From Frankiales bacterium (GTDB lineage: Bacteria; Actinomycetota; Actinomycetes; JAFAQI01): 12,395 nucleotides of DNA. Positions 9,387 to 12,395 of this stretch are shown in pieces. Position 1 is the first letter of the stretch; each line of letters starts with the position of its first letter. The stretch spans positions 1 to 12,395 of the forward strand of contig JAFAQI010000204.1 in the NCBI GenBank assembly GCA_019246495.1. Direction: 5' to 3'. Under the pieces are notes generated by a model. That model was not told the DNA's origin. It was given only the letters and a program-made list of their open reading frames with translations, and made no database searches. Position numbers and translations under genes: made by a program.

Positions 9387-10378
9387 TCGCGCTCCAGGTC
9401 GTCGGAACGCCCACCGAGCGCGAGATAGACGTCCTCCAGCGACGGGGTCGCGAGCGTGAAGTCGTCGAGTGCGCCGTAGGCCGGGCCGGTGAGCAGCCGG
9501 TCGAGCGCCGGCCGCGCCTCCGCATGCGGCAGTCGGACCTGCCAGCGCCTGCCCTCGACCCGGGCCCGGGACGCGAGCATCGCGACGGTCGCATCGTCGT
9601 ACGGCGGGGGCTCGCGCCAGACGAGCTCGAGTCGCACGTCATCCGTCACGGCGGCCTTCAGCCGGCCCGGGGTGTCGCAGGCGATGACAATGCCGTCGTC
9701 GAGGATCGCCACGCGGTCGAGCACCTGCTCGGCCTCGACAACGTTGTGCGTCACCAGGACCACCGTGGTTCCGTCCCGCTCCCGGCGGCGCGCGATCGCC
9801 CCCCACACGCCGCGGCGGGCCGACGGGTCCAGACCGGTCGTCGGCTCGTCGAGGACTAGCACCGGTCGGTCGCCGGCCAACGCCGCCGCGACGCACGCGA
9901 GGCGGCGCTGCCCGCCGGACAGCCGCGCGAGCGGGCGCCGGCTGACGTCGCCGAGGTCGAGCTCGTCCACGAGCTCCGCAGCCACCCGCGTCGCCTCGCG
10001 CCGGGGCACGCCGCGCAGCCGGGCGGTCGTCTCGATGGCCGAGCTCACGCTGAGGTCGTCGAGGGCCGGCTCGGTCTGCGCGAGGTAGCCGACGAAGCGG
10101 GCCGACAGCCGGGGCCGGGCGACGACGTCATGGCCGAGCAGGCTGATGCTGCCCCGGTCCGGGCGGGCCAGGCCGACCAGCTGCCGGACCAGCGTGCTCT
10201 TGCCGGCACCGTTCGGACCGAGCAGGCCGACCACCTCGCCGCGACCGACGTCCAGGTCGATCGCGCGGTTCGCGACGACGGGCTCGCCGCCGCGGTTGCG
10301 GTAGGCCTTGTCGACACCGCGCACGCGGATCACGGCGCCAGTGGCAGTGTCCGCGGTCACTGCACCAGGGTGGCCCAT
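9383..10378 (-). CDS. ABC transporter ATP-binding protein (DrrA/NatA/CcmA type)
   Basis: 331 residues, a single nucleotide-binding domain plus a C-terminal extension of about 100 residues common in ABC-2 export ATPases. Seen: Walker A GLLGPNGAGKST (51-62), Q-loop Q101 in YLAQTEP, signature LSGGQ (153-157), Walker B VLVLDE (173-178) with E178 as catalytic base, D-loop TGLDPS (181-186), and the switch histidine H211 in LVTHNVVEAEQ. The extension ends in FTLATPSLEDVYLALGG, a usual C-terminal motif of this class. ATG at 10378 lies five bases after the amidohydrolase stop, with GGGA directly against it, which is a poor ribosome site; GTG at 10360 (MTADTATGAVIRV) is an alternative. It hydrolyses ATP to drive the downstream permease at the membrane. 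Confidence 0.93.
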   Translation of the reverse strand: MGHPGAVTADTATGAVIRVRGVDKAYRNRGGEPVVANRAIDLDVGRGEVVGLLGPNGAGKSTLVRQLVGLARPDRGSISLLGHDVVARPRLSARFVGYLAQTEPALDDLSVSSAIETTARLRGVPRREATRVAAELVDELDLGDVSRRPLARLSGGQRRLACVAAALAGDRPVLVLDEPTTGLDPSARRGVWGAIARRRERDGTTVVLVTHNVVEAEQVLDRVAILDDGIVIACDTPGRLKAAVTDDVRLELVWREPPPYDDATVAMLASRARVEGRRWQVRLPHAEARPALDRLLTGPAYGALDDFTLATPSLEDVYLALGGRSDDLERE

Positions 10379-10383
10379 TCCCG

Positions 10384-11442
10384 TCAGCCGCGGAGCAGCA
10401 GCGTCGTTCCGGCGAGCACGGCGCGCGGCCGCCGCCAGACGCCGGGATGCGCGAGCGGGTCGTCGTCGAGCAGCACGAGTCCAGCCCGCTGCCCGACGGT
10501 GATCGGCTCCGTCGCTGCTTGCAGAGCACCCGCCGGGCCGAGGCCGGTCGCGGCCAGGATCTCGAGCTCAGCCGCATCGACTCCTGGCCGGATGCCGCCG
10601 TTGCCGAGGTCCGTGCCATAGCGGATCACCGCCCCCGCGGCGAGCAACGCCGCCAGGTTGTCGCGCGCCGCGCCGCCTCGCTCCGCGAACGCCCGCACGG
10701 TCGACACGACTGCCGTGCCGTGGGCTCCGATCCGGTCGACGAGCTCGCCCGGCAACTGTTCGGTCGGCGCGTGGGCGAGCTCGTCCACGCCGGCGTCGAG
10801 CGCCCGCTCGACCATCTCGAGCGACAGCGCGTGACAGGTCACCCGCCGGCCCGCCGCATGTGCGGCGGCAACGACCGCTGCACACAGCTCAGGGCTCGGC
10901 ACCGGCCCCCCGCGCGGTTCCAGTGCGAGCTTCACGACGTCGACCTGGCTCGCCAGCCCGCGCACCAGCGCGTCGGCCTGGTCCGGGGCGTCCACGAACG
11001 CTGCGAAGCCGGCACTCCCCCACGACAACGACGGGTAGCCGCCGGGGGCCGTCAGCAGCGGCCCGGCGACTTCGACCCGCAGGCCGCGCGATGCCCGCCA
11101 CCGCGCGGCATCAGCGGGCGGAGCGCCGAGGTCGCGCACCGCGACGACAGCGCCGCGCAGGACGTCGTCCATCTCCGCGAACGCGAGGTGCACGTGCGAG
11201 TCGACGACTCCCGGTCCGAGCCACTCGCCCTCGACTTCGAGACAGCCGAACGGCACCGCGACGTCTGTGGCCGCGCCGACCGCCGCGACAAGCCCGGCCG
11301 TGTCGACGACCACGCGGCCGTCGTCGTACGTCGTGCCATCGCCGCACCACAACCGGCCGCGAAGTGCAGCACCCGCGCCGATGGTCTCCTCCCGCAACGA
11401 CGTCCGCCGCAGCCGACGCACCAGCCCGCCCCACTCAGCCAT
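10384..11442 (-). CDS. Metal-dependent amidohydrolase (imidazolonepropionase-like family)
   Basis: 352 residues from ATG at 11442. The amidohydrolase-superfamily metal site is complete: HxH motif in VVDSHVHL (H83, H85), K171 in VDVVKLALE as possible carboxylated bridging lysine, H204 in TCHALS, H224 in DELAHAPT and D278 in RYGTDLGNG. The C-terminal part returns to the small beta-sandwich seen in this family (ATEPITVGQRAGLVLLDDDP, 310-329). Related enzymes are dipeptidases, cyclic-amide hydrolases or HutI-like enzymes, but the sequence alone does not set the substrate and HutI itself looks different. The chosen ATG overlaps the GNAT stop by eight bases and lacks a ribosome site; GTG at 11421 is another option, and homology would be expected only from about residue 24. 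Likely transcribed with the GNAT gene and the ABC pair. Confidence 0.82.
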   Translation of the reverse strand: MAEWGGLVRRLRRTSLREETIGAGAALRGRLWCGDGTTYDDGRVVVDTAGLVAAVGAATDVAVPFGCLEVEGEWLGPGVVDSHVHLAFAEMDDVLRGAVVAVRDLGAPPADAARWRASRGLRVEVAGPLLTAPGGYPSLSWGSAGFAAFVDAPDQADALVRGLASQVDVVKLALEPRGGPVPSPELCAAVVAAAHAAGRRVTCHALSLEMVERALDAGVDELAHAPTEQLPGELVDRIGAHGTAVVSTVRAFAERGGAARDNLAALLAAGAVIRYGTDLGNGGIRPGVDAAELEILAATGLGPAGALQAATEPITVGQRAGLVLLDDDPLAHPGVWRRPRAVLAGTTLLLRG

Positions 11443-11920
11443 TGCGGAGGGGCTTGGTGAGTACGACGAAGTGCAGGTCGTCGCGGCGCGGCTTGCCGAA
11501 CCGCTCGTCGCCGTAAGGAAACGGCCGGGTCTCGCCGGTGCGCTGATAACCACGCCGCTCGTACCACGCGATCAGCTCCGCGCGTTGCGCGATGACGGTC
11601 ATCTCCATCTCGTCCGCCGGCCAGCCGCGCGCGAGGTCCTCGGCAGCGGCGAGCAACCGGCCGCCGATGCGCTCCGCCTGCCGCGCGGGGTCAACCGCGA
11701 ACATTCCGAAGTGCGCCCGCCGTTCCATCCGCTCGACTCGGCAGCAACCGACAAGCTCGCCATCCGCGGTCTCGGCGAGAAGGACACATCCGTCCGCGTC
11801 AGCCACCATCGCCGCGACCGCGTCGGCATCGGTGCGCTGCCCGTCGAGCAAGTCGGCTTCGGTCGTCCAGCCGCTACGGCTCACGTCCCCCCGGTACGCC
11901 GACTCGACGAGCGCGACCAC
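11435..11920 (-). CDS. GNAT family N-acetyltransferase
   Basis: 161 residues from GTG at 11920. The GNAT core is clear: strand GCVLLAETADGELVGCCRVE (44-63), HFGMFAVDP (70-78), the acetyl-CoA loop QAERIGGRLLAAAE (81-94), TVIAQRAELIAWYERRGY (107-124), then a TGETRPFPYGDERFG segment and a FVVLTKPL end typical of one GNAT subgroup with unknown small-molecule substrates. In the loop the usual first glycine of QxxGxG is Arg (R84). The GTG start is doubtful: it has no ribosome site and cuts into the first helix. In-frame codons upstream encode LTPLAFRRATADDVDA, the expected first strand and helix of the fold, beginning at CTG 11968, which overlaps the dnaE stop as CTGA. The real gene therefore probably spans 11435-11968. 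Confidence 0.85.
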   Translation of the reverse strand: MVALVESAYRGDVSRSGWTTEADLLDGQRTDADAVAAMVADADGCVLLAETADGELVGCCRVERMERRAHFGMFAVDPARQAERIGGRLLAAAEDLARGWPADEMEMTVIAQRAELIAWYERRGYQRTGETRPFPYGDERFGKPRRDDLHFVVLTKPLRNG

Positions 11921-11964
11921 GGCGTCGACATCGTCCGCCGTCGCGCGCCGGAAGGCGAGCGGGG

Positions 11965-12395
11965 TCAGGCGACCGCCCCGGATCCGAGCAGCGCCTTGAG
12001 GTCCGCCATCAACGCGCTGGAGCTGGTGACCCGGAAACGGTCGCCGAGCCGCAGCACCGTCATGCGCTCACCGGCCTGCACCTGCAGCCGCACCTCGGTC
12101 GTGCCGGGATGGGTGGCGAGCACCTCCTTCAACCGCTCGACGACGAGTGGTGTGCACCGCTGTGCCGGCAGGCTGATGAAGACGGGACCGCGCGGCGCCT
12201 CGCTGACGTCCGGCTGGGTGACGTCCATGGCGATCAGCCGCGGCACGTCCTCGCGCTTGTCGAGGCGGCCACGCACGAGCAGCACCGCGTCCTCGGCCAG
12301 GTGGATGCCGCAGAGCTGGTAGGCCGCCGGGAAGAACATGACCTCGATCGCACCTTCGAGGTCCTCGAGCGTCGCGACGGCCCAGGCGTTGCCGG
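11965..12395 (-). CDS. dnaE1: DNA polymerase III alpha subunit DnaE1, C-terminal end
   Basis: The last 142 residues are visible; the rest lies beyond the right edge. The segment begins inside the OB-fold (tRNA anticodon-like) domain: GNAWAVATLEDLEGAIEV, MFFPAAY, LVRGRLDKRED, then the C-terminal domain with SLPAQRCTPLVVERLKEVL, HPGTTEVRL, LRLGDRFRVT and ALMADLKALLG. These match the end of actinobacterial replicative DnaE1 as I recall the mycobacterial protein, and not the shorter DnaE2/ImuC type. The protein is the polymerase core of the replisome. The TGA at 11965 overlaps the probable CTG start of the GNAT gene. dnaE near the his cluster is also seen in Streptomyces, to my memory. Confidence 0.92.
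   Translation of the reverse strand, partial: GNAWAVATLEDLEGAIEVMFFPAAYQLCGIHLAEDAVLLVRGRLDKREDVPRLIAMDVTQPDVSEAPRGPVFISLPAQRCTPLVVERLKEVLATHPGTTEVRLQVQAGERMTVLRLGDRFRVTSSSALMADLKALLGSGAVA

Noticed and set aside
10384..11442. Naming the amidohydrolase HutI (imidazolonepropionase) because of the nearby his genes
   Set aside because: The metal-site pattern, including a possible bridging lysine, fits the broader dipeptidase-like amidohydrolases, and no other hut gene is present.
11443..11553. Upstream extension of the amidohydrolase
   Set aside because: It overlaps the conserved end of the GNAT gene and shows no amidohydrolase similarity.

Overview
The window comes from a high-GC actinomycete. 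Base composition is strongly GC-biased, GTG starts are common, and genes are packed with 4-base start/stop overlaps. The hisA product carries the RGW motif of the actinobacterial bifunctional PriA. The end of a DnaE1-type polymerase also reads like the actinobacterial form. I cannot place it below that level.

Layout: apart from one partial gene at the left edge, everything is on the minus strand, so transcription runs right to left. In that direction: the 3' end of dnaE1; a GNAT acetyltransferase; a metal-dependent amidohydrolase; a two-gene ABC-2 type transporter (ATPase then permease); a four-helix membrane protein of unknown function; and then a histidine biosynthesis cluster hisD-hisC-hisB-hisH-[secreted protein]-hisA/priA-ridA-like-hisF. 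The left edge holds the 3' part of a plus-strand gene for a secreted PKD-domain protein. It converges on hisF, with a compact inverted repeat lying across the two gene ends.

The his genes supply five pathway enzymes: HisA/PriA isomerase, HisH-HisF imidazole glycerol phosphate synthase, HisB dehydratase, HisC aminotransferase and HisD dehydrogenase. hisG, hisE, hisI and hisN are not in the window. Most his junctions are NTGA overlaps, so the genes are probably translationally coupled. Two genes do not belong to the pathway. One is a Rid-family protein without the usual catalytic arginine, between priA and hisF. The other is an exported protein with a PPC-like domain and two FxLYD-like domains, between hisH and priA. 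After that second gene comes the only sizeable gap inside the cluster (37 bp), which holds a GNRA-capped hairpin and an overlapping 12-bp palindrome just before priA.

No RNA genes, CRISPR arrays, insertion sequences or phage genes were seen, and no gene-free stretch exceeds 60 bases. The most noteworthy items are the exported protein inside the his cluster, the Arg-lacking Rid protein, the structured gap before priA, and a likely CTG start for the GNAT gene. No clearly new multi-gene system is evident.
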